DNA of 64,000 bases, taken from the NCBI GenBank assembly GCA_965224095.1, contig OZ245039.1:3100001-3164000 (forward strand). The letters are read 5' to 3'. Positions 1 to 8,951 of this stretch are shown piece after piece. The stretch's first letter is position 1. Each line of letters begins with the position of its first letter. Under the pieces are notes generated by a model that saw nothing but the letters and a program-made list of their open reading frames with translations, was not told the origin of the DNA and did no database searches. The DNA comes from JBPEWY01 sp965224095 (lineage in GTDB: Bacteria; Bacteroidota; Bacteroidia; Flavobacteriales; Flavobacteriaceae). Both the position numbers and the translations under genes were made by a program.

Positions 1-41
1 GAGAACGACGATTTGGAAAAACGAGCGAACAACTTAACTAA
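1..41 (+). CDS. uppS: 3' end of isoprenyl transferase UppS (partial)
   Basis: Only the last 12 codons are inside the window, read in the frame that begins at base 3: they give ERRFGKTSEQLN and a TAA at 39-41. The ERRFGKTSEQ ending is what I remember for flavobacterial undecaprenyl diphosphate synthases, and uppS directly before bamA is the usual order in this family. The enzyme makes the C55 lipid carrier for peptidoglycan and O-antigen. The stop lies 7 bases before the bamA ATG, so the two are probably cotranscribed. The call rests on a dozen residues plus context. Confidence 0.7.
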   Translation, partial: ERRFGKTSEQLN

Positions 42-48
42 AAATATC

Positions 49-2682
49 ATGTTTTACAGATATTTTAGACAGTGTATTTTACTTTTATTATTAGTTTCTA
101 CCTATACTTACGCACAAGAGACCTCTTTTGAAAACGGAAAAACCTATATCCTTGGCGGAATTGAGGTTACCGGAATAAAAACGTATAACGAACAAACGGT
201 TGTTACCTTTACAGGATTACGCGTAGGCCAGCCTATTACCATTCCGGGCGAACAGGTAAGTAATATGCTTAATAAACTGATGAAATTACAGTTGTTCAGC
301 GATATTAACCTGTATGTAACCAATATCAAAGGGGAACAGGTATTTCTGGAACTGGAAATTACCGAACTCCCATCGCTTTCGGAAGTTAAAATTGTAGGTG
401 TTAAGAAAGGTAAAGTAGAAGAGATCATCAAGGAAGCCGATCTGAAGAAGGGAAAGAAAGTTACCGAAGGCTTTATTTCAAACACTAAAAATTACCTGAT
501 TAATAAATACAGCAAACAGGGATATTTAAATACAAAAGTAAATATTGTTACTACCGCCGATTCGGTTCAGGCCAACACGGTTAAGATGTTGGTAAATATT
601 GATCTGGACGAAAAAATAAAGGTAAAAAACATTGATTTCCAGGGGAACGAAAAACTGTCCGACAAGAAGCTGAGAAAGGCTATGAAGAATACAAAACGGA
701 AAGCTCCGTTGCGTTTCTGGAAAAAGTCAAAATATATCAAAGAAGACTACGATGAAGATCTAACTGCGGTGCTGGATAAATACAAGGCTCGCGGATACCG
801 GGATGCACGGATACTGTCGGATTCCTTAATTCATAATGACGATAGTACTATTGATTTGATTGTAAAAATGGAAGAAGGAAACAAATATTACTTTGGCGAT
901 ATAAATTTTGTGGGGAATACCGTGTATTCCGATCGGATTTTAAGCAGAGCACTGGGTATTAAAAAAGGCGATACGTATAACGGCGTATTACTTAAGGAAA
1001 GAATCCAGGACGAAACCAAGCCCGACGCACAGGATCTTACCAATTTATATCAAAATAACGGATATTTGTTTTCCAGTATTCATCCTGTGGAAGTTGCTGT
1101 GAAAAATGATACGATTGATTTTGAAATCCGTATCATTGAAGGAAAAGAAACCTTTATTAATAATGTTACGGTAGTTGGTAACGATAAAACCAACGATCAC
1201 GTTATTTTTAGGGAGATGCGTGTACGTCCCGGGCAGAAGTACAGCAAAGAGAATGTTGTTCGAACCATTAGAGAACTGGGGGCTTTGAATTATTTTGACG
1301 CCGAACAGATTACGCCGAATTTCAAAAACCTGGAACCCTCTGAAGGGACATTGGATCTGGAATACAGCCTGGTTGAAAAAGGAACCAGCCAAATAGAACT
1401 CCAGGGTGGCTATGGCGGTGGCGGTTTTATTGGTACACTGGGCCTTTCGTTTAATAACTTCGCTATAAAAGATATCTTTAAAAAAGATGCATATAAGCCC
1501 TTGCCTATGGGAGACGGGCAAACACTATCGCTTCGCCTGCAGGCGAGCCGTTTGTATCAGACCTACAGTTTCTCCTTTAGAGAACCGTGGCTGGGAGGTA
1601 AAAAACCCGTGAGCTTTTCTATGTCGCTATCCTATACGGAACAGTATCAGTACGATTTTGAAACCCGGGATGTAAACAGAGGGAAGAATTTCAATATTAT
1701 GGGGATATCGGCAGGTCTGGCAAAGCGTTTACAGTGGCCGGACGATTATTTCCAAATATCACATGCCGTGAGTTTCCAGCGATACACCTTGAATAATTAC
1801 CTTACCTCGCTGTTTGATTTTGAAACCGGAAATTCCAATGCATTGGCCTATACCGTGGCGTTAAGCAGGAACAGTAAAGCGGTAAACCCTATTTACCCTA
1901 CCCGCGGGTCGGAATTTATGATCAGTGCCAAATTAACACCTCCTTACTCGCTTTTTAATGATATTGATTACGGAAACCTGGAAAACGAACTCGATTATCA
2001 GCTTAAAGACCGAAACGGTAATTTTATAAATCCAAATGCCGGAGCCGGAGAGCCACAGACCATAAGCGCGGATGATCCTGACTTTAAAATAGGGGAGACT
2101 ACACAACCGGATGAAGAGAAAATAGCGCAGGAAAAAATCAGATGGCTGGAATTCTATAAAATTAAATTTAAAGGAGATTGGTATACCACACTGGTAGATA
2201 AACTCGTTTTAAGAACCAATGCTGAATTCGGATTCCTAGGCGCTTATAATAACGATAAAGGCGACATACCTTTTGAGAGGTTCTACCTGGGAGGCGACGG
2301 ATTGGGTAATTTTGCACTGGACGGAAGAGAAAACATACAATTGAGAGGATATCCCAATCAGAGTTTATCAACCCAAACGGGATCAACGGCCACGGGATCA
2401 ACTATTTTTAATAAGTTCTCTCTGGAACTGCGGTATCCGTTAACATTGAAGCCTTCCGCTTCTATATACGGACTGGCGTTCCTGGAAGGAGGAGCAGCAT
2501 ACAATAGTTTTAAAGATTTCAATCCGTTTAAATTAAAAAGGTCTGCCGGTTTAGGATTGCGTATCTTTATGCCTGCCTTTGGTTTATTGGGTATTGATTT
2601 CGGATACGGATTGGATTCTATTGACGGTATTAGTCCCCGAAACGGATGGGAAACCCATTTTATAATTGGGCAGCAATTTTAA
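49..2682 (+). CDS. bamA: Outer membrane protein assembly factor BamA (Omp85)
   Basis: Central subunit of the outer-membrane beta-barrel insertion machine. The 877-residue product has a signal peptide ending near TYTYAQ, a run of POTRA repeats to about residue 400, and a C-terminal 16-strand type Omp85 barrel from about 450 to the terminal phenylalanine (IIGQQF). The conserved L6 loop motif appears as LRGY near residue 765. A polar, acidic insertion around residues 660-700 precedes it. I chose the ATG at 49: an in-frame TTG at 13 would overlap uppS and put a charged tail before the signal peptide. It is followed after 38 bases by two Skp-like chaperone genes, which fits joint control of outer-membrane protein assembly. 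Confidence 0.95.
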   Translation: MFYRYFRQCILLLLLVSTYTYAQETSFENGKTYILGGIEVTGIKTYNEQTVVTFTGLRVGQPITIPGEQVSNMLNKLMKLQLFSDINLYVTNIKGEQVFLELEITELPSLSEVKIVGVKKGKVEEIIKEADLKKGKKVTEGFISNTKNYLINKYSKQGYLNTKVNIVTTADSVQANTVKMLVNIDLDEKIKVKNIDFQGNEKLSDKKLRKAMKNTKRKAPLRFWKKSKYIKEDYDEDLTAVLDKYKARGYRDARILSDSLIHNDDSTIDLIVKMEEGNKYYFGDINFVGNTVYSDRILSRALGIKKGDTYNGVLLKERIQDETKPDAQDLTNLYQNNGYLFSSIHPVEVAVKNDTIDFEIRIIEGKETFINNVTVVGNDKTNDHVIFREMRVRPGQKYSKENVVRTIRELGALNYFDAEQITPNFKNLEPSEGTLDLEYSLVEKGTSQIELQGGYGGGGFIGTLGLSFNNFAIKDIFKKDAYKPLPMGDGQTLSLRLQASRLYQTYSFSFREPWLGGKKPVSFSMSLSYTEQYQYDFETRDVNRGKNFNIMGISAGLAKRLQWPDDYFQISHAVSFQRYTLNNYLTSLFDFETGNSNALAYTVALSRNSKAVNPIYPTRGSEFMISAKLTPPYSLFNDIDYGNLENELDYQLKDRNGNFINPNAGAGEPQTISADDPDFKIGETTQPDEEKIAQEKIRWLEFYKIKFKGDWYTTLVDKLVLRTNAEFGFLGAYNNDKGDIPFERFYLGGDGLGNFALDGRENIQLRGYPNQSLSTQTGSTATGSTIFNKFSLELRYPLTLKPSASIYGLAFLEGGAAYNSFKDFNPFKLKRSAGLGLRIFMPAFGLLGIDFGYGLDSIDGISPRNGWETHFIIGQQF

Positions 2683-2720
2683 ATTTGGCACGATATTTTC
2701 TATATATAAAATCGCATACC

Positions 2721-3512
2721 ATGAAAGCAAAAGTTCTTTTTATATTGATCGTTTTTAGTTCCTTGTCTCTAACGGCTCAGCGTGGAGTGAGAATTGGATA
2801 TATTGATATGGAGTACATTCTGGAAAATGTGGAGGAATATCAGGAGGCCAATGCGCAATTGGATAAGAAAGTACAGAAATGGAAAGTGGAAATCGAGCAG
2901 AAACAAGCTGAGGTTGAGCAAATGCGGAAAGACCTGATGGCCGAGAAAGTATTGCTTACCAAAGAGTTGATTGAAGAAAGAGAAGCGGAAATTCAGCTAA
3001 AAGAAAAAGACATGCTGGAATACCAGCAAGACAGGTTTGGCCCGCAGGGTGATTTGGTCATTCAGCGAAGACAATTAACCCAGCCGGTTCAGGATCAGGT
3101 TTTTAACGCGGTACAGGATATAGCTGCCAACAGGAGTTATGATTTTATTTTTGACCGGTCGGCTGATGTGGTCATGCTTTATTCGAACAAAAGGCATGAT
3201 ATAAGCGATCAGGTGCTTAGAAGGATCAATGCCACCAGGAAGCAAACGGAAAGAAAAGAAAAAGCAGCCGGGAAAAGCGCAAAAGATCAGTTTGAAGAGG
3301 TAAATCCGGAAGTGGAGGCCCGTAAAAAAGCAGCTCAGGAAAAAAGAGAAGCGCAGGCCAAGGCCCTTGAAGAGAAAAGGCAACAGAAATTAGAAGACCG
3401 TGAAGCCCGTAAAAAAGCGTATGAAGAGCGAAGGAGAAAACTATTGGAGGAAAGAGAAGCTAAAAAAAGACAGCAGGAAACGGAGACCGTAAAAGATAGT
3501 ATTAATAATTAA
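2721..3512 (+). CDS. OmpH/Skp family periplasmic chaperone, long form
   Basis: A 263-residue Skp-like protein. It begins with a signal peptide (ends near LSLTAQ), then the family opening GVRIGYIDMEYILENV. A long charged coiled coil follows, interrupted near residues 105-165 by the hydrophobic trimerisation core (YDFIFDRSADVVMLY). Skp trimers carry unfolded outer-membrane proteins to BamA. The last 80 residues are an extra Lys/Arg/Glu-rich coiled coil (many RKKA and EERR stretches) absent from E. coli Skp, so this copy is longer than usual. The ATG at 2721 is chosen because it starts the signal peptide; an upstream in-frame ATG lies inside bamA. Confidence 0.9.
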   Translation: MKAKVLFILIVFSSLSLTAQRGVRIGYIDMEYILENVEEYQEANAQLDKKVQKWKVEIEQKQAEVEQMRKDLMAEKVLLTKELIEEREAEIQLKEKDMLEYQQDRFGPQGDLVIQRRQLTQPVQDQVFNAVQDIAANRSYDFIFDRSADVVMLYSNKRHDISDQVLRRINATRKQTERKEKAAGKSAKDQFEEVNPEVEARKKAAQEKREAQAKALEEKRQQKLEDREARKKAYEERRRKLLEEREAKKRQQETETVKDSINN

Positions 3513-3567
3513 CTATAAACAACAAATTTAATAACAAGTAAATAACACTTAAGTAATTTAGAAGATC

Positions 3568-4077
3568 ATGAAACAGTTCAAAACGTTAGCAGTTGCAGTG
3601 CTATTATTTATCGGAGCTACCAGTTTTGTAAATGCACAGTCAAAAGTAGCCCATATTGACGTTCAGAAATTATTGAGCGAAATGCCTGAAATGCAAGCTG
3701 CTCAGGCAGAACTTAAAAAGTTGGAAGAAACTTATAAAGCCGATTTACAGGGTTCTGTAGATGAGCTTAGAAATAAGGCTACACAATACGAAAATGAGGC
3801 GCCGAGTAAAACAAAAGAAGAAAATGAAAAACGTGCTATAGAGATACAGAAACAGCAGCAAAATCTGGCTCAGGCTCAGCAAAGTGCTTCACAGGACATT
3901 CAGAAAAGACAGGTAGATTTATTCCAGCCTATTTTGAAAAAAGCTGAAGAAGCTATTAAAAAAGTAGCCAAAGCCCAGGGATTCCAGTACGTTCTGGACG
4001 CTTCACCCGGCGGTAGTGTAATTATGGCTGAAGGAAAAGACATTGCCGGAGAGGTAAAAAAAGAACTCGGATTTTAA
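3568..4077 (+). CDS. OmpH/Skp family periplasmic chaperone, short form
   Basis: A 169-residue Skp-like chaperone of normal family length, the second copy in this cluster. It has a signal peptide (cleavage near SFVNAQ), the VAHIDVQKLLSEMPEM opening, a central Gln/Glu/Lys-rich coiled coil (about residues 45-120) and the C-terminal strand region GFQYVLDASPGGSVIM. It should bind unfolded outer-membrane proteins in the periplasm. It lies 55 bases after the long Skp gene, and a strong terminator follows at 4097, so it ends the bamA operon. The longer neighbour carries an extra charged tail; this one does not. Confidence 0.93.
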   Translation: MKQFKTLAVAVLLFIGATSFVNAQSKVAHIDVQKLLSEMPEMQAAQAELKKLEETYKADLQGSVDELRNKATQYENEAPSKTKEENEKRAIEIQKQQQNLAQAQQSASQDIQKRQVDLFQPILKKAEEAIKKVAKAQGFQYVLDASPGGSVIMAEGKDIAGEVKKELGF

Positions 4078-4096
4078 AAATCCGTATTACCTAAAT

Positions 4097-4130
4097 AAAA
4101 ATGCCTGCCAAACGCAGGCATTTTTTATTT
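4097..4130 (+). terminator. Rho-independent terminator after skp
   Basis: Perfect 8-bp stem ATGCCTGC / GCAGGCAT (4101-4108 with 4114-4121), lengthened by A:T pairs, with a CAAAC loop and a run of T from 4121. It separates the bamA-skp operon from murI, whose ATG starts 20 bases later. Confidence 0.9.
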
Positions 4131-4140
4131 TTGTGCCTGT

Positions 4141-4926
4141 ATGAACAAGCAAGCTATTGGAATATTCGATTCGGGTGTGGGAGGTACTTCCATTTGGAAA
4201 GAACTCCGACATCTTCTCCCTTTCGAAGACACTTTGTTTTTGGCCGATAGTAAAAATGCACCTTATGGAGACCGGTCGAGTGACGAGATTATGAACCTGA
4301 GTAAAAAAAACACCGAGTTTTTACTGGACCGGGGGTGTAAAATAATCGTAGTGGCCTGCAATACGGCTACCACAAATGCTATTTCGTATCTCCGGAAAAA
4401 CTATCCGGTTCCCTTTATCGGGATAGAACCGGCAATAAAACCGGCCGCCCTTAAAACAAAAACCGGCGTGGTAGGGGTTTTGGCCACAAAGGGAACCCTG
4501 AGCAGCGAACTATTCCACAAAACAAGTTTTTTATACGGAAACGGTATAGAGGTACTCGAGCAAATAGGAGAAGGATTGGTTCCGATGATAGAAACGGGTG
4601 ATTTACATTCTCCCGCATTAAAAAAATTATTGGTGTCTTATTTGAATCCGATGATAGAGGGAAATATAGATCATCTGGTTTTGGGCTGTACCCATTATCC
4701 GTATTTGATTCCGCTTATCCGGGAAATCCTTCCATCTCATATTACCATAATAGATTCCGGAACAGCCGTGGCCAGGCAAACAAAGGCGGTCCTCGACGAA
4801 AAAGGATTACTTAACCCTCGTAATAATCACCCGTCTTATCAATTTTATACCAATGCAAATGTGGATATTTTAAAAAAATTTATTCCCGATGCCCCGGAAG
4901 TAAGGGCAGATTACCTCGCTTTTTAG
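4141..4926 (+). CDS. murI: Glutamate racemase
   Basis: Converts L-glutamate to D-glutamate for peptidoglycan. The 261-residue protein shows the family motifs in order: GIFDSGVGG (residues 7-15, with the catalytic-site Asp10), VACNTATT with Cys73, and LGCTHYP with Cys183. Cys73 and Cys183 are the two-base racemisation pair known for this family. Length is normal. It follows the terminator of the bamA operon with only about 20 bases between, so its promoter must lie inside or before that hairpin, or it lives on read-through. The stop overlaps the stop of the convergent kinase gene. Confidence 0.95.
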   Translation: MNKQAIGIFDSGVGGTSIWKELRHLLPFEDTLFLADSKNAPYGDRSSDEIMNLSKKNTEFLLDRGCKIIVVACNTATTNAISYLRKNYPVPFIGIEPAIKPAALKTKTGVVGVLATKGTLSSELFHKTSFLYGNGIEVLEQIGEGLVPMIETGDLHSPALKKLLVSYLNPMIEGNIDHLVLGCTHYPYLIPLIREILPSHITIIDSGTAVARQTKAVLDEKGLLNPRNNHPSYQFYTNANVDILKKFIPDAPEVRADYLAF

Positions 4927-5768
4927 GTATATGTTTTCAGGATATTTTTTACTGCCTGGTAATACCCGGACCCGAAGAGATTAAGGTGCACGAGCAGATA
5001 GTATAATTGCCAAACGGGTATTCTGTGCTTCCATGCCAGTTCCATGGGGAATTCGTCTTCATAAGCCTCAAATAAACGCGAATCAAAGCCACCGAATAAA
5101 TGCATCATACCGATATCCATTTCCCGGGAGGCAAAACTCACCGCGGGATCAATTAAACAGGGAGTGTTATGTTTAGTCACCAGGTAATTGCCCGACCATA
5201 AATCTCCATGTATTAGAGCGGGTTTTTCATTGGGAATTATGTGTTCCAGCTCCCTGAGAAATGTGTTCTTTTCCGGGAAGGCATAGCCTGATTTTTCTGC
5301 TGTGGAAAACTGGGGAAGCAGGCGTTGTTCTACATAAAATGAAACGGCTGTTACAGCCCTGCCGTTTTTCTGAGGCAAACTCCCTATATAATTATCATGA
5401 TCCAGCCCGAAAACGGGAGCGGTTTGTTTGTGTAGTTGCGCCAGTGCTATTCCAAAACGATCCCAAAACCCGGATTGAGGCCGGCCCGGCAGAATGTACT
5501 CCATAAGCAGTAAGCTATTTCCATTAAGCTTATCAACCGCAAGTACCTTCGGGATTTTAATGGTTTTTGTGGAAGCCAGCAGTGCCAGGCCCTTTGCTTC
5601 AGCTTCAAAGAGATCCGGGCACACAGAGGCTCTGTGGGTTTTTAATACGTAATGCCCCTTTTCCGTTATCACCTGATAAACCTGATTGATGTCGCCACCA
5701 CGCAGTGGTTTAAGCGTTACCGCAGCGGTTTTAAGTGTACGGTTGAGCCAGGTTTTAATATCCCGCAT
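4923..5768 (-). CDS. Fructosamine kinase family protein
   Basis: A protein kinase-fold small-molecule kinase of the fructosamine-3-kinase family, which phosphorylates sugar adducts on amines so that they fall apart (protein deglycation). Visible motifs: the N-lobe GGDIN...YVLKTHR lysine strand, the catalytic loop LIHGDLWSGNYLV and the metal-binding DPAVSFASREMDIGMM, which together are the family signature. I place the start at the ATG of MRDIKTWLN (5768); an upstream in-frame ATG at 5792 would add 8 residues. It converges on murI with the stop codons overlapping and no terminator between. Substrate in this organism is not shown by the sequence. Confidence 0.85.
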   Translation of the reverse strand: MRDIKTWLNRTLKTAAVTLKPLRGGDINQVYQVITEKGHYVLKTHRASVCPDLFEAEAKGLALLASTKTIKIPKVLAVDKLNGNSLLLMEYILPGRPQSGFWDRFGIALAQLHKQTAPVFGLDHDNYIGSLPQKNGRAVTAVSFYVEQRLLPQFSTAEKSGYAFPEKNTFLRELEHIIPNEKPALIHGDLWSGNYLVTKHNTPCLIDPAVSFASREMDIGMMHLFGGFDSRLFEAYEDEFPMELAWKHRIPVWQLYYLLVHLNLFGSGYYQAVKNILKTYT

Positions 5769-5863
5769 TTTTTTTGAATTATCTAAATACATAGAAAAAT
5801 AAGAAGAATTCGCAAAACGCAAAACAGGTAACGGAAACAGATTTTATTGGAATACGCTTTTCT

Positions 5864-6481
5864 TTAAGAGATAGAAAGCTCCAGTTTTTCTTCGATAATC
5901 CAGGTTTTCTTACTCTTTTTCAATAAATACAGGCTGGTAGCCCCGGATAGTTTACCGGGCAGCGTGATCCCTATATAAACCACCGCATGATCACCTTTTT
6001 TGTTAAACAATATGTTTGATAAAAAGATGAGTTGATCGAACTCTTCAAATAATTGCTTTTTATTGTCCAGTACAGCACTTTCTACTACCGAAAGGGAATG
6101 TCCCTTATAACTATAGGGTGTTTTAAGCGGGAATGTATGAAGGGTATCTTTTTTAAAAAGGCGATTTACGAGCTTGTTAAAAACCGAATCTTTTATCTGA
6201 TGCTTAACGGCCGAATCACTTTGGGATATCTTCATGGCAGGTGCTATAGCAATACGCAGTGTAATTTTATTGATGGAATCAAATATTTTTTCCTGTTGTT
6301 GCTTTGAGAAATGATCGTCTGACTTTGGCGGTGGCGGCGGTGGAAATGGTGTTACCGCATTGTCAATAACCAGGGCGTAAATGTTTTTAGCAGTATTGGT
6401 CTCTTTATGCTTATCCGCACAACCAAAGGCCAGAAAAACCAATAGAACTATGATGGTATTATTTTTTAGTGTTAATGGCAT
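5864..6481 (-). CDS. Hypothetical lipoprotein
   Basis: A 205-residue protein that I do not recognise. The N terminus is a lipoprotein signal: hydrophobic stretch then LAFGC with Cys21 as the likely lipidated residue. A proline run (PPPPPP) near residue 48 is followed by a mostly alpha/beta region with no motif that I can name. The start codon overlaps the end of the upstream metalloprotease-like lipoprotein gene by 10 bases, so the two are translationally coupled and may work together at the envelope. Confidence 0.7.
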   Translation of the reverse strand: MPLTLKNNTIIVLLVFLAFGCADKHKETNTAKNIYALVIDNAVTPFPPPPPPKSDDHFSKQQQEKIFDSINKITLRIAIAPAMKISQSDSAVKHQIKDSVFNKLVNRLFKKDTLHTFPLKTPYSYKGHSLSVVESAVLDNKKQLFEEFDQLIFLSNILFNKKGDHAVVYIGITLPGKLSGATSLYLLKKSKKTWIIEEKLELSIS

Positions 6482-7851
6482 GGTATGCTAGAATTATTGA
6501 TAACTATCTTTCGATACTCTTCATAAGACAAATTTTCTTCCATGGAAAGCAAATTATTGGCATCCCATATTCTTAATCCATCCCATGCAAATGCTTTATA
6601 ATAATCGGAGGGAAATTTATTTCCATCTAACTCTCTTAATGCCATCGCAATAGGATTAATGTAATTCTCTGTCATATAAATATGTTGAATATTTCCAGGT
6701 CGTTCTATATTTTTATAATACGTATATAATTGAAATAATCTTGAGCGATTATTTGGATCCACGCCTGATTGATATTTGCTTACATATCTATACAATTCCG
6801 CATGTATTGCTTCATGTAAAATTAATTGAGCTAAACTTATGGGATTTGTGTTTACATCTTCAATCGTAATTACAATATTTTCTATATCACTAGCATTGGT
6901 ACATGCATCATCAGTATAAGAGCATTCACCTACTTTTAAAATAAGATTGTAATTAGGATCATCAATAAAAGCTCCTATGGTCTTTTTAAACAAATCGCCT
7001 CCCAATTCTTTAAGTTTTTTATAAACACATTCCGCTTTGGTGCCTATAAAAGAGGGATCCAGTATCACCTCCTCCGGATGATTATCCGTACTTAATCCCG
7101 GCCCATGGGGATCGTCAAAATGACTGTGGTAATTCCCCGAGCCTCCGGTACCACTTACCCATACACGCTCATAGGTCATCCCCTCATATACCGAATAACT
7201 ATAACTAAACTCTCCGCCGTTGACACTGATATAATAATCTGTATACCGATACACCAAAACCGTCTTAAAACATCCCTGATCGCAAAACGAACTGTCTTCC
7301 TTTAACGCTATGCTACTCCCTGTTGCTTCATCTGTCCGGGTATCGAGCAGTACTCCTTTCTCATAAGCCTCCAAACGGGTCGGTGCTCCATCTATTGGGT
7401 AATAGGTTACCGTACCGCTAAATTCCGCTTTCTGCTCATAACCTACCTCAGCCAGGGATTTTTGATCCGCACTCAGGTATTTTACCAGCGTATAGCTCCA
7501 TACTCCATCATCGTTACCAAAGGCCAGCATCCGGTATCTAAAATACAACTTTTTGCTTCCCTGTTCCAGGATCCCCTTTCCTTTAAAGCTAACCGGGTAC
7601 TCATAAACCCGTTTTCCCCCTGGTGTGGCATGCAATTCTTCCGGGAATGTTTCTACTTCCCGGGGATGCTCCCAGTCAACGATAAGCTGTGCCGCCAGGA
7701 AGGGGTCTTTAAAACCCTCCCAGGAAAAGCCCTGCTGTGGGGAGCTATCCGTAAAAGTATCCGCCAAAGAGTTTTCTTCCCCATCACAGCCCGAAAACAT
7801 CCAGGCCGCTCCTACACTTACCAGACAAACAAAAAACGTTCTGAATTTCAT
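6472..7851 (-). CDS. Putative HEXXH-type zinc metalloprotease-like lipoprotein
   Basis: A 459-residue protein of no family that I can name with certainty. It begins with a lipoprotein signal (FSGC, Cys22). Residues 45-235 look like a beta-rich domain. After a Gly/His-rich linker (about 233-252) comes a C-terminal domain with HEAIH at 346-350, the zinc-binding HEXXH pattern, preceded by a hydrophobic helix (LAQLIL) as in zincin peptidases. A third metal ligand is not obvious. The coding DNA changes sharply: about 48% GC by hand count in the line at 7081, about 28% in the line at 6481. This suggests that the C-terminal half has a different history. It overlaps the next lipoprotein gene by 10 bases. 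Confidence 0.7.
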   Translation of the reverse strand: MKFRTFFVCLVSVGAAWMFSGCDGEENSLADTFTDSSPQQGFSWEGFKDPFLAAQLIVDWEHPREVETFPEELHATPGGKRVYEYPVSFKGKGILEQGSKKLYFRYRMLAFGNDDGVWSYTLVKYLSADQKSLAEVGYEQKAEFSGTVTYYPIDGAPTRLEAYEKGVLLDTRTDEATGSSIALKEDSSFCDQGCFKTVLVYRYTDYYISVNGGEFSYSYSVYEGMTYERVWVSGTGGSGNYHSHFDDPHGPGLSTDNHPEEVILDPSFIGTKAECVYKKLKELGGDLFKKTIGAFIDDPNYNLILKVGECSYTDDACTNASDIENIVITIEDVNTNPISLAQLILHEAIHAELYRYVSKYQSGVDPNNRSRLFQLYTYYKNIERPGNIQHIYMTENYINPIAMALRELDGNKFPSDYYKAFAWDGLRIWDANNLLSMEENLSYEEYRKIVINNSSIPCH

Positions 7852-8052
7852 CTCCGTATCGTATTTGTTTCACTGGATGAAAGGTACGGAGTGTTCACTA
7901 CATAACACTGAGGTTTTCCCTTCTTTATTGAAAGGTTTTTCCTTTTTTAACATATATAATGAATAAATTCTATAAAAATATAGAAAATTATCATCATTTT
8001 GATATTCAAAAAGAAACCTCTACTCGTATTACAGCTTCTTATTTATAGGGTT

Positions 8053-8538
8053 TCAGAACTTCCTGAGATAGGTGAGATAGGTAAAATCAAAAGCATGGCG
8101 CTCATCTTTCGGATGGTATTCAGAGGCCGTTAACCGCCATATATCGGTATTAATTTCCGGAAAAAAAGCATCGGCATCAAATGATCCGTGTACGCGGGTT
8201 AGTTCTATTTTATGCGCTTTTTCCATGGCCAGGGCGTAAATTTCACCGCCTCCTATAACAAAAGGCTGCGGGTCGTTCTGAACCCTGGAAAAAGCCTCTT
8301 CCAGACTGTGTACCACAATGGTTCCCGGAGGATTGTAGTCTTTTTGCCGGGTAATGATAATATGCGTACGGTTGGGGAGTAATTTCGGAAAACTTTCGAA
8401 GGTTTTCCGTCCCATAATAATATGGTGTCCTGAGGTAAGCTGCTTAAACCGTTTAAAATCGTCGGGCAGATGCCACACCAGATCGTTTTCTTTTCCCAGC
8501 GCATCGTTTTCTCCGGCGGCCGCGATAAGCGTGATCAT
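8053..8538 (-). CDS. folA: Dihydrofolate reductase
   Basis: Reduces dihydrofolate to tetrahydrofolate with NADPH. The 161-residue product has the classical order: ITLIAAAGENDALGKENDLVWHLPDD with the Trp-Asp active-site pair (LPDDF), the IIMGRKTFES nucleotide-binding loop, and VIGGGEIY before the C-terminal strand. It ends a minus-strand cluster that also holds thyA, the enzyme that makes the dihydrofolate. The start overlaps the stop of the 2TM gene by 4 bases. Confidence 0.96.
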   Translation of the reverse strand: MITLIAAAGENDALGKENDLVWHLPDDFKRFKQLTSGHHIIMGRKTFESFPKLLPNRTHIIITRQKDYNPPGTIVVHSLEEAFSRVQNDPQPFVIGGGEIYALAMEKAHKIELTRVHGSFDADAFFPEINTDIWRLTASEYHPKDERHAFDFTYLTYLRKF

Positions 8539-8924
8539 GGGTTCAGGTTTTTTTTTTCGGGCAGCGGTATTTCCTTATCGATTTCTTCTTGCAGGGCGGC
8601 AATTTTCTTTTGCTGCCTGGCAATAAGCTTTGCGCGTTGCCTGCGCTCCCAGTCTTTCCCCATAAACCTATTGGTTACAAACACATTGAAAACGTGAATA
8701 ACAAATAAAAAGGCCCAAAAGGTAATGGCCCATACAAACCAGTTGTACTGCGCTCCGTAATTGAGAATTTTATTAACTACGATAAGAAAAACACTGCCGA
8801 TAAGAAAGACTACAAAATGAAAGTACAAACGTTTTTTTTGTTTGATTCTCTGCTGTGCATTTTCAAGCAATTCATGCTGTTCGATATCTATATTTTCCTT
8901 ATTCTTTTTAGTGAACATACTCAA
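8535..8924 (-). CDS. 2TM domain-containing membrane protein
   Basis: A 129-residue protein with a charged N terminus, two transmembrane helices (about residues 34-52 and 62-82) and a basic C-terminal coiled coil. The pattern of RIKQKKRLYFHFVVFLIG, a loop with a WFVWAITFWAF helix, then FMGKDWERR is the 2TM domain seen across Bacteroidota. Its role is unknown. In some proteins the domain is fused to LytTR regulators or histidine kinases, which suggests a sensing or docking role, but nothing here shows that. The start may be the ATG two codons inside (MFTKKN). It overlaps folA by 4 bases. Confidence 0.85.
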   Translation of the reverse strand: MSMFTKKNKENIDIEQHELLENAQQRIKQKKRLYFHFVVFLIGSVFLIVVNKILNYGAQYNWFVWAITFWAFLFVIHVFNVFVTNRFMGKDWERRQRAKLIARQQKKIAALQEEIDKEIPLPEKKNLNP

Positions 8925-8951
8925 AAAATTATAGGTAAAGATAGTTTTAAT

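Noticed and set aside
13..48. In-frame TTG start upstream of bamA
   Set aside because: It lies inside the end of uppS and would put a charged, polar stretch before a normal signal peptide; ATG 49 is the better start.
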